From contig NZ_JACIDW010000009.1 of the NCBI RefSeq assembly GCF_014196505.1, forward strand, positions 109,159 through 173,158: a stretch of DNA of 64,000 nucleotides, in the 5' to 3' direction. The position numbers and the translations under genes are program-made. The DNA is from Rhizobium metallidurans (GTDB taxonomy: Bacteria; Pseudomonadota; Alphaproteobacteria; Rhizobiales; Rhizobiaceae). Below are positions 45,061-52,868 of this stretch, in pieces; positions within the stretch are counted from its first letter, which is position 1; each line of letters starts with the position of its first letter. The notes below the pieces were generated by a model. It saw nothing but the letters and a program-made list of their open reading frames with translations. It had not been told where the DNA came from and searched no databases.

Positions 45061-45714
45061 CTAACTTCCCTTTGACTTGTCGACCTCGCTCTTGACGAGA
45101 TCCATCAGGCCTTGCGGGCCAAAATTGACGAGTGGCTTGCCGTTCACGAAAAAGGTCGGCGTCTGCTGGACGTTGTTCGACTTGACATCAGCGGTATCAG
45201 CCTGGAGCACCTGCTCGACCTCTGGCTTGACGCTGTAAAGACGAGCGCCCATCAGTTCCAAGCCCGCATCACCGGCGATCGCCCATGCCTTCTTCAAATC
45301 AGGCTGGCCGTCCACGGCCCACTCCGGCTGCCTTTGCATCAAGGCGGCCAAGACAGGTTCGAACTTGTTCTGATTGCGAGCAGCCTCGAGTATTCGGACT
45401 GCTTCGTCGGACCCTTCATGAAACGGTGTGTATCGAAGAACGACCCGAACGTCATCGGGGTAGGTGGCGAGAATATTTTTCACCAGCGGGAAGAACGCCC
45501 TGCAGGCCTCGCAGGAAGGATCGAAGAATTCCACGATGGTGACCGGCGCTTCCACCTTGCCCAGGACAGGCGAATGGGGGCGGACGAGTGTATCCGCCGG
45601 CGCGACGACAGCCGCCGCGACCTCCTGTTGCGTGGCGGAATAATAGTAGGCACCGCCTCCAAACAGAGCGAGCGCGCTAAGCGCCGTAGCGGTGACGACA
45701 AGCAGGCGTTTCAT
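45061..45714 (-). CDS. DsbA-like periplasmic thiol-disulfide oxidoreductase
   Basis: A 217-residue thioredoxin-fold protein with an N-terminal signal anchor (about 5-25). The active site is Cys68-Glu-Ala-Cys71 in DPSCEACRAF, and the cis-proline loop is QQTPTFFVNG. It should act in the periplasm, either oxidising thiols like DsbA or reducing or isomerising like ScsC. It overlaps the dsbB-like gene by four bases, so the two act together. The promoter is of MerR type, linking the pair to the metal response of the neighbouring ATPase. Confidence 0.9.
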   Translation of the reverse strand: MKRLLVVTATALSALALFGGGAYYYSATQQEVAAAVVAPADTLVRPHSPVLGKVEAPVTIVEFFDPSCEACRAFFPLVKNILATYPDDVRVVLRYTPFHEGSDEAVRILEAARNQNKFEPVLAALMQRQPEWAVDGQPDLKKAWAIAGDAGLELMGARLYSVKPEVEQVLQADTADVKSNNVQQTPTFFVNGKPLVNFGPQGLMDLVKSEVDKSKGS

Positions 45715-46151
45715 CGAACGGTTTCCCTTCGGCCAATAAGGAGAAGAATTGAAATTGCTGAAAATGCGAACAGTGACAGCACCGGTAGCGGCACCACATT
45801 GAAGATTGTCATCTTCGCGTCACTGCAAGACGGGCCCTTGCCACAGGGAACGATAGCCTCCGGAATGAAGCCATAGTAGAGAAGCACATGGTAGCCGGCG
45901 ACCAGCAGGCCCGCGCCACTGAGAGGCAATGCGTAACGCCAGACATTACGATCCGCCTGTATTACGGCAACCGCCAAAACCAGTGCCAGCGGAAACATGA
46001 ATGCGCGCTGGTACCAGCACAGAATGCACGGCGCCTGGCCCATGATCTCACCGATGAAAAGCGCGCCGAGGGTCGCTGCGAGTGCAATTGCCCATGCTAA
46101 GAAAAGCGTCGACCACCCGCCCTCTTCTTGTCGTTCTGTCGAAATGCTCAT
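45711..46151 (-). CDS. DsbB-family membrane disulfide oxidoreductase
   Basis: A 146-residue protein with four membrane helices. The quinone-linked cysteine pair is Cys42-Ile-Leu-Cys45 (APCILCWYQR), and the second periplasmic pair is Cys103 and Cys109 (VPCGKGPSC). It reoxidises the DsbA-like partner and passes electrons to quinone. I start at ATG 46151: an upstream ATG at 46184 coincides with the -10 box of the MerR-type promoter, so it cannot be translated from that transcript. The short size and loop spacing are of the BdbC/DsbB type. Confidence 0.88.
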   Translation of the reverse strand: MSISTERQEEGGWSTLFLAWAIALAATLGALFIGEIMGQAPCILCWYQRAFMFPLALVLAVAVIQADRNVWRYALPLSGAGLLVAGYHVLLYYGFIPEAIVPCGKGPSCSDAKMTIFNVVPLPVLSLFAFSAISILLLIGRRETVR

Positions 46152-46179
46152 GAAATGTCCGAATAATGCATACTCTTTA

Positions 46180-46210
46180 ATCATGCACCCTCAACCAACT
46201 AAAGGGTCAA
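46180..46210 (-). promoter_or_regulatory. MerR-type promoter of the dsbB-dsbA pair
   Basis: On the minus strand: TTGACC (46210-46205), a 19-base spacer starting CTTTAGTTGGTTGAG, then CATGAT (46185-46180). The dyad is less perfect than at 44609-44623, but the first 14 bases (TTGACCCTnTAGTT) match both other sites. Confidence 0.75.
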
Positions 46211-46444
46211 GTGGGCATTTTCCCGAATAGCGACGCATCGAAGGAAAACAGCATTTTTTGATGCTTTTCCACAGACAGTGTGGAGCCTAGCTCGCGCTTG
46301 AATGGCTGTTGAAAGCACACCAGCGATCGGCCGCACTACATTCGAGCGGGGAATCTGCGGCAAACCTGTTAGAGACCGCCCGGCAAAGGCCATGTTCACA
46401 TCACGGTCGATGCAACGATTATACGACTTTACTGGAGGTCGGCA

Positions 46445-46633
46445 TCATCCGGCGCGGGAGTGTTCGAGCATATCGATCTCCGCCGAGATTTCGTCTATTC
46501 TTGAGCGCAACTCACAGTCCGTGCCGTCGTTGACATCCTCGTCGCCGAAGCAATCTCGTGCATCATAGAGTTCAAGCTTGGCTTCAAGCTCCGCCCGTTT
46601 GGCATACAGGCGATGGAGATAAATGTGATTCAT
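46445..46633 (-). CDS. Small coiled-coil protein (62 residues)
   Basis: A 62-residue hydrophilic protein from ATG 46633. Heptad-like spacing in YAKRAELEAKLELYDARD and SRIDEISAEIDMLEHS suggests two helices with coiled-coil character, with one central Cys pair (DCFGDEDVNDGTDCE). No family is recognised. It lies between the dsbB promoter region and the TetR gene. The gap 46211-46444 shows nothing else. Confidence 0.45.
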   Translation of the reverse strand: MNHIYLHRLYAKRAELEAKLELYDARDCFGDEDVNDGTDCELRSRIDEISAEIDMLEHSRAG

Positions 46634-46711
46634 CGTCTCGCTCAACCGTGTTTCCACATCTGGTTGAAAACGAGCTCCCCTCATTAAAGTTCCAAGCTTC
46701 GGAGCCCGCGC

Positions 46712-47335
46712 TCAAGCGAAGGCGGCGACAGCGGCGTTGCAGGCTTTGGAAAAATGGCCACAACAGTTGTCCTTGCCCATCGACTGACGGGTGACGCGGG
46801 CGCCTTCCAGAAGCAGGGTCAAGGTGTCGGCCAGCAGCTGCGGTTCGCGCGCGCCGGCGGCGAGACAGAGCGCTTCCAGCCTGTCGCGCTGCTCCGCCTT
46901 ATGGCGCTCGATAACGCCATAGGCGGGGTGACCCTCCCCTTTGAGCTCGATCGCCGCATTGGCCAGATCGCAGCCGACGTGATCGCCGCAAAGGCTCTGT
47001 GTCCTGAGCTCGATCCAAGCAAGCAGTTGCGCGCGTGCGTCATCGGGATGCGTGGCTTCCAGCTCGCGCCAGATCGCCTCGGCCTTCTCGGAGGCGCGGC
47101 GCAGGGTTTCGCATACCAGCTCGTCCTTCGACCCGAAGTGCCGATAGAGCGTCATCTTGTTCGTGAGAGCACCTTCGGCAATCGCATCGACACCGATGCC
47201 GCGAATCCCGTGCTCCCGGAAAAGCTCCGCCGCGGTCGAGACGATACGTTCCCGGGGAGGGATTTTTTCATCGGTGCCCGCTGGCAGGAGAGCTGTCGAA
47301 GTTTTTGATTTTTCTGCGGACAATGTCCTTGACAT
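46712..47335 (-). CDS. TetR-family regulator with many cysteines
   Basis: A 207-residue TetR-type repressor. The helix-turn-helix is at about 45-70 (GVDAIAEGALTNKMTLYRHF), preceded by an unstructured Ser/Thr/Lys-rich N-terminus. The C-terminal ligand domain contains QSLCGDHVGCDLANAAIEL and the cysteine-rich end KDNCCGHFSKACN. The number of cysteines would allow thiol or metal sensing, though part of this pattern is common in the family. It is divergent from a small gene at 47466 with an operator-like dyad between them, which is its likely target. Confidence 0.88.
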   Translation of the reverse strand: MSRTLSAEKSKTSTALLPAGTDEKIPPRERIVSTAAELFREHGIRGIGVDAIAEGALTNKMTLYRHFGSKDELVCETLRRASEKAEAIWRELEATHPDDARAQLLAWIELRTQSLCGDHVGCDLANAAIELKGEGHPAYGVIERHKAEQRDRLEALCLAAGAREPQLLADTLTLLLEGARVTRQSMGKDNCCGHFSKACNAAVAAFA

Positions 47336-47350
47336 CCATGTGACCGATCG

Positions 47351-47380
47351 GTAACAAATGCATTGTTACTTACCGGTAAC
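47351..47380. promoter_or_regulatory. TetR operator-like dyads
   Basis: GTAACAA-ATGCA-TTGTTAC (47351-47369) is a perfect inverted repeat. An overlapping GTTAC-N6-GTAAC (47365-47369 with 47376-47380) follows. They lie 15 bases from the TetR start and 86 from the divergent small gene, suiting control of both. Confidence 0.7.
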
Positions 47381-47465
47381 ACCACTTTTCGCGGAAGTCA
47401 ATGCCGAGAGGGCAGCGCAGCCGGAGTGGAACACGGGCGACCGCCCACGAAAGGAGGACTGAGCC

Positions 47466-47675
47466 ATGAGAAAGACCAGAGACGACCTGACGATATCCGA
47501 AGCCCTTCGCGACCCCCTGATCGCCATGGTGATGCGCGCCGACGGCGTGAAGCTTGAAGATTTCAAGCGACTTCTGGAGACTGCGGCGGTGAAACGCGAA
47601 CAGCGCGTCAACCCGGTCAAGAAATTCATCGACGTCATCAAGACCAATCCGGCTGCGGTTTGCAGCTACTGCTGA
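47466..47675 (+). CDS. Small protein ending in a CSYC motif (69 residues)
   Basis: A 69-residue cytoplasmic protein with a very strong ribosome binding site (AAAGGAGG). It is helical and charged, with LRDPLIAMVMRADGVKLEDF in the middle and the C-terminal tail AAVCSYC. I know no family function. It is the divergent partner of the TetR gene and ends at a good terminator, so it is a single-gene transcript. The C-x2-C tail could bind metal or be redox active, by inference only. Confidence 0.75.
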   Translation: MRKTRDDLTISEALRDPLIAMVMRADGVKLEDFKRLLETAAVKREQRVNPVKKFIDVIKTNPAAVCSYC

Positions 47676-47700
47676 CGCCTTGGGCTTCCCTGCCCCCGAA

Positions 47701-47730
47701 AGCCGTCGCCTTAATGGCGGCGGCTTTTTT
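47701..47730 (+). terminator. Rho-independent terminator
   Basis: AGCCGTCGCC (47701-47710) pairs with GGCGGCGGCT (47716-47725), one G-T pair, loop of five, followed by a T-run to 47730. Confidence 0.92.
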
Positions 47731-47776
47731 GTCTTGTCATGATTGATGTGATTGGACGCAGCGCGGCGTGCATCAC

Positions 47777-47803
47777 GAAAAACGGAGCCCACTGGGCTCC
47801 GTT
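47777..47803 (-). terminator. Rho-independent terminator of the chemoreceptor gene
   Basis: AACGGAGCCCA (47781-47791) pairs with TGGGCTCCGTT (47793-47803); a one-base centre implies a small loop from opened pairs. On the minus strand four T follow the stem directly. Confidence 0.85.
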
Positions 47804-47818
47804 TGCAAGCGATCCGGA

Positions 47819-49765
47819 TCAGAACTCGGACCATTCAGGCTCTTGCTTGACCGCGGCGTTGCCTCGGAACGCGTTGGTCAGCCTCTGGCCCAGCTGTCGC
47901 GCCGGCGACGCGACGGGACCGTGGTTGCCCGTCATCGCCGTCGGCCTGGCAAGGCTCGGCCGCGCCTGGTCGGCAACGGTGCCTCCGTCCAGCTTGAACT
48001 GGGACATCAGCTGGGACAGCGCCGTGGCTTCCTGCGCGAGGCTGTGGCTGGCCGCGGTCGTTTCCTCGACCATGGCGGCGTTCTTCTGCGTGCCTTCGTC
48101 CATGGCGTTTACCGCGGTGTTGATTTCCTGCAGGCCAAGCGACTGCTCGCGCGACGCCTCGGCGATCGCGTGAACGTGGCGGTTGATCTCCTGGACTTCG
48201 GCGACGATCGCATCCAGCGCCTTGCCGGCCTGGCCGACGAGTTCCACACCGGACTCCACCTGGGAGCCCGAAGCGGTGATCAATGCCTTGATCTCCTTGG
48301 CGGCGCGCGCCGAGCGCTGCGCAAGCTCGCGCACTTCCTGAGCAACGACGGCGAAGCCCTTGCCGGCGTCGCCGGCACGGGCGGCTTCGACGCCGGCGTT
48401 CAGCGCGAGGAGATTGGTCTGGAATGCGATATCATCGATCACGCCGATGATGTTGCTGATCTCGTTCGAGGATTGTTCGATAAGATGCATCGCGGTTACG
48501 GCGTTGCGAACGACCTCGCCGGAGCGTTCGGCGGCCTCGCGCGTCTTGGCGACAAGCTGGCTGGCATCGTTCGCGCGTCCGGCCGCGTCCTTGACTGTCG
48601 TCGTGATCTCCTCCAGCGCCGCGGCCGTTTCCTCAACGGAAGCAGCCTGCTGCTCGGTACGCCTGGAAAGGTCATCGGCGGAGGCGCGGATCTGGCTCGA
48701 CCCTGCGCTGATGGCGCTCGCGTTGGCGCCGACCGCCTGGAGCGCGTTGTTGAGCTTGGAGACCGCGGCGTTGAAGTCCTGACGAAGCGTGTCGAGGTCA
48801 CCGGTAAACGGTGTATCGATCTGGCAGTTGAGGTCGCCATTGGCGAGATCGCCCAGCGCGCCGCCAAGGGCCTTGACCGCCCGATGCAGGTTGGCTGCCT
48901 CAGCTGCCTTCTCCGCCTCGCGCTCAAGGCGCTCGCTATCGCTCATCGAACGGGTGGCCTCGGCCTGCTGTTCGATACGCATCCGGTCGATTGCGTTGGT
49001 GCGGAACACGGCGACGGCGGCTGCCATCTGGCCGATCTCGTCGCGCCGGTCGAGGCCATGCACGTCTTCGCCGGTCTCTCCGGAAGCAAGTGTTTCCATG
49101 CGTTGACGAAGCTTCGCCATCGGTGTCGTCACACCCTTCTGGGCGATGATCATTGCAAGCGCGATGGCCGCGACGACGCCCAGAGTAAGGCCGACAAGGG
49201 TACGAAGGATGGTCGATGAAACGGACGCTGACAGTCCGCTGCCGCCCTCGGCCAGCAGATCGGCCATTGCCTTGTTGTTCGCGCCGAACTTGGGTGACAG
49301 GCTGACGATCATGTCGTCGAGCTTTGCGGCGAGTTGCTGCGTCTCGGCCGCATTACCGGCGGCGCGTGCGGCGAGAAGCTGATCGCCGAGCGACTTCAGG
49401 GCGTCCGCGCCGGCAAGCAGTTCGTCGATCGCGGCCTTGCGGCTCGCAACCAACTCCGGAACCTGAGCAAGACGTTGGCGGGCGCCGGCGAATTCGGTCG
49501 CGAAGCGCTTGGAGATGTCGTTGAAGGCAGCGGAGCCGGGCTCCTGCGCGACGGCGCGGCTCAGCCACGTCGTGGATGTCCAGATACCAGCTGCCGCGCG
49601 GGCGCTGAAGGTCGCAGCCTGACTCTCGTTCTGAAGAAAGCCGGTATACTGCTGATTGGCGGCGCTGAATCTATCGGTGAGATAGAGCAGGCCCGCCATG
49701 GAAACGAGGCCGAGCATGGCGATAGCAATAAGGAACTTGGTTTTTATCTTAAGGTTTTTCAACAT
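47819..49765 (-). CDS. Methyl-accepting chemotaxis protein
   Basis: A 648-residue chemoreceptor. It has an N-terminal membrane helix (about 9-29), a periplasmic helical ligand domain (about 30-185), a second membrane helix (about 188-210), a HAMP domain, and a long cytoplasmic coiled coil. The hairpin tip NIIGVIDDIAFQTNLLALNAG region is the CheA/CheW contact. The C-terminus ends EWSEF, fitting the xWxxF pentapeptide that tethers CheR/CheB methylation enzymes. The ligand is unknown. The 470 bases upstream (49766-50234) show an AT-rich stretch but no gene or clear motif. Confidence 0.95.
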   Translation of the reverse strand: MLKNLKIKTKFLIAIAMLGLVSMAGLLYLTDRFSAANQQYTGFLQNESQAATFSARAAAGIWTSTTWLSRAVAQEPGSAAFNDISKRFATEFAGARQRLAQVPELVASRKAAIDELLAGADALKSLGDQLLAARAAGNAAETQQLAAKLDDMIVSLSPKFGANNKAMADLLAEGGSGLSASVSSTILRTLVGLTLGVVAAIALAMIIAQKGVTTPMAKLRQRMETLASGETGEDVHGLDRRDEIGQMAAAVAVFRTNAIDRMRIEQQAEATRSMSDSERLEREAEKAAEAANLHRAVKALGGALGDLANGDLNCQIDTPFTGDLDTLRQDFNAAVSKLNNALQAVGANASAISAGSSQIRASADDLSRRTEQQAASVEETAAALEEITTTVKDAAGRANDASQLVAKTREAAERSGEVVRNAVTAMHLIEQSSNEISNIIGVIDDIAFQTNLLALNAGVEAARAGDAGKGFAVVAQEVRELAQRSARAAKEIKALITASGSQVESGVELVGQAGKALDAIVAEVQEINRHVHAIAEASREQSLGLQEINTAVNAMDEGTQKNAAMVEETTAASHSLAQEATALSQLMSQFKLDGGTVADQARPSLARPTAMTGNHGPVASPARQLGQRLTNAFRGNAAVKQEPEWSEF

Positions 49766-50234
49766 GATGCACCTTGTAAATCGGGATGAGACTGAACGGC
49801 GACGCCTGCGAATGAGTGCAGGTCAAACGCAAGTGAAATGAATTCTGAAACTTTGGGACAACGCATCATGCGCGGTGGATCGACTGCTCATCTCGATCCG
49901 GCGACCTCAACCTAGGCGCTTACCCTTAAGGAAATCTGACTTTTGAAAACACATCCGGATAGAATCGACCACGGATTTGAATTTTGTCAAAGTCTTCCGC
50001 CGATATCTCGTAAGTATATATTTATTCAATCTAATTTTTCGATTCATGTTGTTCACAAGGAAGCGACGCGGGCTGTGGTTGTACGGTGACCACTGGTTAA
50101 CCAGTTGGGCAAGTGCCTGAAGAGTATTGTTGCGGCACACGCATAGGTCACCCTACATGGGCGCGATCATTACTTTGATCGCGAGCCGCCACCGTGGCGA
50201 GCCGATTTGAAACAAGTCATATTGAGGATGCTTA

Positions 50235-51278
50235 GTGGTTTACACACGCCGTAACATCATTGCCATGTCCGGAGCCGCGCTGGCCGGGGCCGTTCTGCCG
50301 AAGGCCGCGGCCGGACAATCGATCGATTTCAAGCCGAACGCGCGCTATCCCGATCCGGCCATCGAAATCCTGGATCCAAGCTTCACCAAATACAGGCTGG
50401 GAAGCAGCTCGGTGGAACAGCTCGCCACCGGGTGCCGCTGGTTGGAAGGTCCCGTCTGGTTTGGCGATGGCCGCTACCTGCTCGTCAGCGACATCCCGAA
50501 CAACCGCATCATGCGCTACGACGAAGCCACCGGCGCATGGGGCGTTTTCCGCAGCCCGTCCAATTTCTCGAACGGCAATGCGCGCGACCGGCAGGGGCGC
50601 CTGCTCACATGCGAACATCTGACACGCCGCGTGACACGCACCGAATACGACGGAACGATTACGGTGCTTGCCGACAACTACAAGGGCAAGAAGCTGAATT
50701 CGCCCAACGATATCGTTTGCAAGTCGGACGGCTCCATATGGTTCACCGACCCGCCTTTCGGCATCTCCGGCGAATGGGAAGGCGAAAAGGCGACGCCGGA
50801 ATTGCCGCACTCGGTCTACCGCATCGCGCCGGACGGCTCGCTCGGGCTGGTGACGGATGAGCTCAAGGGTCCTAACGGACTGGCATTTTCGCCCGACGAG
50901 AAGAAGCTCTATATCGTCGAGGGTCGCGCGCAGCCGTTCCGTATCATCTGGAGCTACGATGTCGGCAAGGACGGCTTCACGCTCAGCAACAAGACGGCGC
51001 TCGTCACCGCTGATGACAATGGTGGCCTCGATGGCTTCCGGGTGGACGTCGACGGCAATCTGTGGTGCGGATGGGGAAGCAACGGCACCGCCGCCGCCAA
51101 GCCGGAACAGCTGGATGGCGTAAAGGTCTTCAATTCGGCTGGCAAGGCCATCGGCTTCATCCGCCTACCGGAGCGGTGCCCGAACCTCGCATTCGGCGGA
51201 TTGAAGAAGAACCGCTTGTTCATGGCAAGCAGCCACTCGCTCTACGCGCTCTACGTCGAGACGCGCGGCGCGGTGTGA
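50235..51278 (+). CDS. SMP-30/gluconolactonase family protein, exported
   Basis: A 347-residue beta-propeller hydrolase starting at GTG 50235 after TTGAGGA. A twin-arginine-like signal (YTRRNIIAMSGAALAGA) precedes the domain. Metal-binding blocks are visible: WLEGPVWFGD (Glu), SPNDIVCKSDGSIWFTDP (Asn), GPNGLAFSPDEK and LDGFRVDVDGNLW (Asp). Enzymes of this family open sugar lactones in the presence of divalent metal. It sits next to, and converges on, the rhamnose genes. A role in a sugar lactone branch is possible, but the standard rhamnose route encoded here does not need one. Confidence 0.88.
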   Translation: MVYTRRNIIAMSGAALAGAVLPKAAAGQSIDFKPNARYPDPAIEILDPSFTKYRLGSSSVEQLATGCRWLEGPVWFGDGRYLLVSDIPNNRIMRYDEATGAWGVFRSPSNFSNGNARDRQGRLLTCEHLTRRVTRTEYDGTITVLADNYKGKKLNSPNDIVCKSDGSIWFTDPPFGISGEWEGEKATPELPHSVYRIAPDGSLGLVTDELKGPNGLAFSPDEKKLYIVEGRAQPFRIIWSYDVGKDGFTLSNKTALVTADDNGGLDGFRVDVDGNLWCGWGSNGTAAAKPEQLDGVKVFNSAGKAIGFIRLPERCPNLAFGGLKKNRLFMASSHSLYALYVETRGAV

Positions 51279-51286
51279 TTGAAACT

Positions 51287-51315
51287 CGAGCCGTCGCGGC
51301 TATCGCGACGGCTCG
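51287..51315. terminator. Perfect 12-bp hairpin between convergent genes
   Basis: CGAGCCGTCGCG (51287-51298) pairs with its exact complement (51304-51315) around GCTAT. It has no U-tract in either direction. It separates the SMP-30 gene from rhaI and could stop both transcripts. Confidence 0.6.
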
Positions 51316-51330
51316 ACCAAGCCTCAGACC

Positions 51331-52623
51331 TCAAACGATGCCGCCGCTGCCGCCGACCGACGCCGGGCGCTCGGCGGCGACCTTCTTGCGGTATCCGCTG
51401 GCGCGGTATGTCGCGATCGGATCGATGGCGCCACCAGCACGGCGACGGGCTTCGGCGAGGATCGGCTCGACATCGGTGCGATAACCGCGCTTCAGGGTTT
51501 CGGTCGCCATCAGCGCGTCGTTCTCGTCCTGGAAGCCGGAAAGCGCCTTGCGGTCGACGATCAGCGCCTGCGCATAGGCGCGGCGGATTTCGTTGGCGCT
51601 GTTGATCAGGCTTTCGATCGGATCGGTGACATTGTGCGACTGGTCGATCATGTGGGCCGGATTGAAGTCGTTGGCGCCGCGCTGCTCGGCCTCGACCAGT
51701 TCGTTGAACACGAGGAACAGGCGGTAAGGCTCGATCGAACCGGCATCGAGGTCGTCGTCACCATACTTCGAATCGTTGAAATGGAAGCCGCCGAGCTTGC
51801 CGAACTGGATCAGCCGGGCCACGATCATCTCGATATTGGTGTTCGGCGCGTGGTGGCCGAGGTCGACAAGGCAATGCGCCTTCGGGCCGAGCGTCTGGGC
51901 GATCAGGTAGTTGGTGCCCCAGTCCTGCACAACCGTCGAATAGAAGGCCGGCTCGTACATCTTGTGCTCGGAAAACAGCTTCCAGTCGTCGGGCAGCGCC
52001 TTGTAGATGTCGGCCATCGAGGCGAGGTAGCGTTCAAAGGCCTTGGTGAAGTTGCTCTGGCCCGGGAAGTTGGAACCGTCGCCGACCCACACGGTCAGCG
52101 CCTTGGAGCCGATCGCCTTGCCGATCTCGATGCACTCGATGTTGTGCTCCACGGCCTGCGCGCGGGTTGCCGCGTCGGTGTGGCTGAGCGATCCATACTT
52201 GTAGGAGTGGGCCTGGCCGGGCGCGTCGGAAAAGGTGTTGGAGTTCATCGCGTCGAAGCCGAGGCCGAGCTGATCGCCCTTTGCCTTCAATTCCCTGACG
52301 TCGGTCTTGTCCCACGGAATGTGGAGCGAGACGTTCGGCGTGGCGCGCGTCAACTCGTTGATGACGGAGCAATCGTCCAGCTTGTCGAAGATCCCGCGTG
52401 GTTCGCCAGTGCCGGGAAAACGGGCAAAGCGCGTGCCGCCGGTGCCGACACCCCAGGACGGAACGGCGACGAAGAACTCGGAGACGCGGCGCGTGATCGC
52501 TTCAATGTCGACGCCACGGCGCGAAAGATTGGCGCCCAGCGCCTCGTAATCGGATTTGAGCGCGGATGCGCGCTTGTCGTTTTCCTGCGCAATCACATCC
52601 TGCGCGATTTTAGGCTCGGCCAT
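51331..52623 (-). CDS. rhaI: L-rhamnose isomerase (rhizobial RhaI type)
   Basis: A 430-residue TIM-barrel isomerase of the sugar isomerase family used in rhizobia, distinct from enterobacterial RhaA. Metal-binding residues are visible in SEHKMYEPAF, LVDLGHHAPNTNIE and GGFHFNDSKYGDDDLD. It converts L-rhamnose to L-rhamnulose in the cytoplasm. It follows rhaD on the same strand but is separated by a 245-base gap in which a small gene lies on the other strand. Confidence 0.93.
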   Translation of the reverse strand: MAEPKIAQDVIAQENDKRASALKSDYEALGANLSRRGVDIEAITRRVSEFFVAVPSWGVGTGGTRFARFPGTGEPRGIFDKLDDCSVINELTRATPNVSLHIPWDKTDVRELKAKGDQLGLGFDAMNSNTFSDAPGQAHSYKYGSLSHTDAATRAQAVEHNIECIEIGKAIGSKALTVWVGDGSNFPGQSNFTKAFERYLASMADIYKALPDDWKLFSEHKMYEPAFYSTVVQDWGTNYLIAQTLGPKAHCLVDLGHHAPNTNIEMIVARLIQFGKLGGFHFNDSKYGDDDLDAGSIEPYRLFLVFNELVEAEQRGANDFNPAHMIDQSHNVTDPIESLINSANEIRRAYAQALIVDRKALSGFQDENDALMATETLKRGYRTDVEPILAEARRRAGGAIDPIATYRASGYRKKVAAERPASVGGSGGIV

Positions 52624-52706
52624 CGGTTCCTCCCTCTTCGCATCGAACCAAACGGCTCCTGTCCGCGTTTCGATGCGTGAAATGCTAAATCAATGACGAG
52701 GCGACC

Positions 52707-52865
52707 TTGGACATCATACGCATTCTTTTCGCGATCATCCTGCCACCTGTCGGCGTATTCCTGCAGGTCGGAATCGGCCTGCATTTCTGGCTAAACATAC
52801 TGCTGACGCTGTGCGGATACGTTCCGGGGATCATCCATGCGATATGGGTGATCCTGCGGAAGTAA
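52707..52865 (+). CDS. YqaE/Pmp3 (UPF0057) small membrane protein
   Basis: A 52-residue protein hidden between rhaI and rhaD on the opposite strand, starting at TTG 52707. Two membrane helices are joined by a short loop: ILFAIILPPVGVFLQVGIG then FWLNILLTLCGYVPGIIHAI. This is the diagnostic LPPxGVFxxxG...FWLNxxLTxxGYxPGIIHA pattern of the Pmp3/YqaE family, stress-induced proteolipids that affect membrane potential. The family's usual length is about 52 residues. It ends three bases from the rhaD stop. It is antisense to any rhaD-rhaI read-through transcript. Confidence 0.9.
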   Translation: MDIIRILFAIILPPVGVFLQVGIGLHFWLNILLTLCGYVPGIIHAIWVILRK

Positions 52866-52868
52866 CGA

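Noticed and set aside
49907..50140. A 77-codon minus-strand frame in the gap before the SMP-30 gene
   Set aside because: It lies in an AT-rich stretch, lacks a ribosome site and a recognisable motif, and its codon use differs from all neighbours.
50235..51278. The SMP-30 protein as part of a lactone-based rhamnose pathway
   Set aside because: The window encodes the full isomerase-kinase-aldolase route, and no rhamnonate dehydratase or rhamnose dehydrogenase gene is present.
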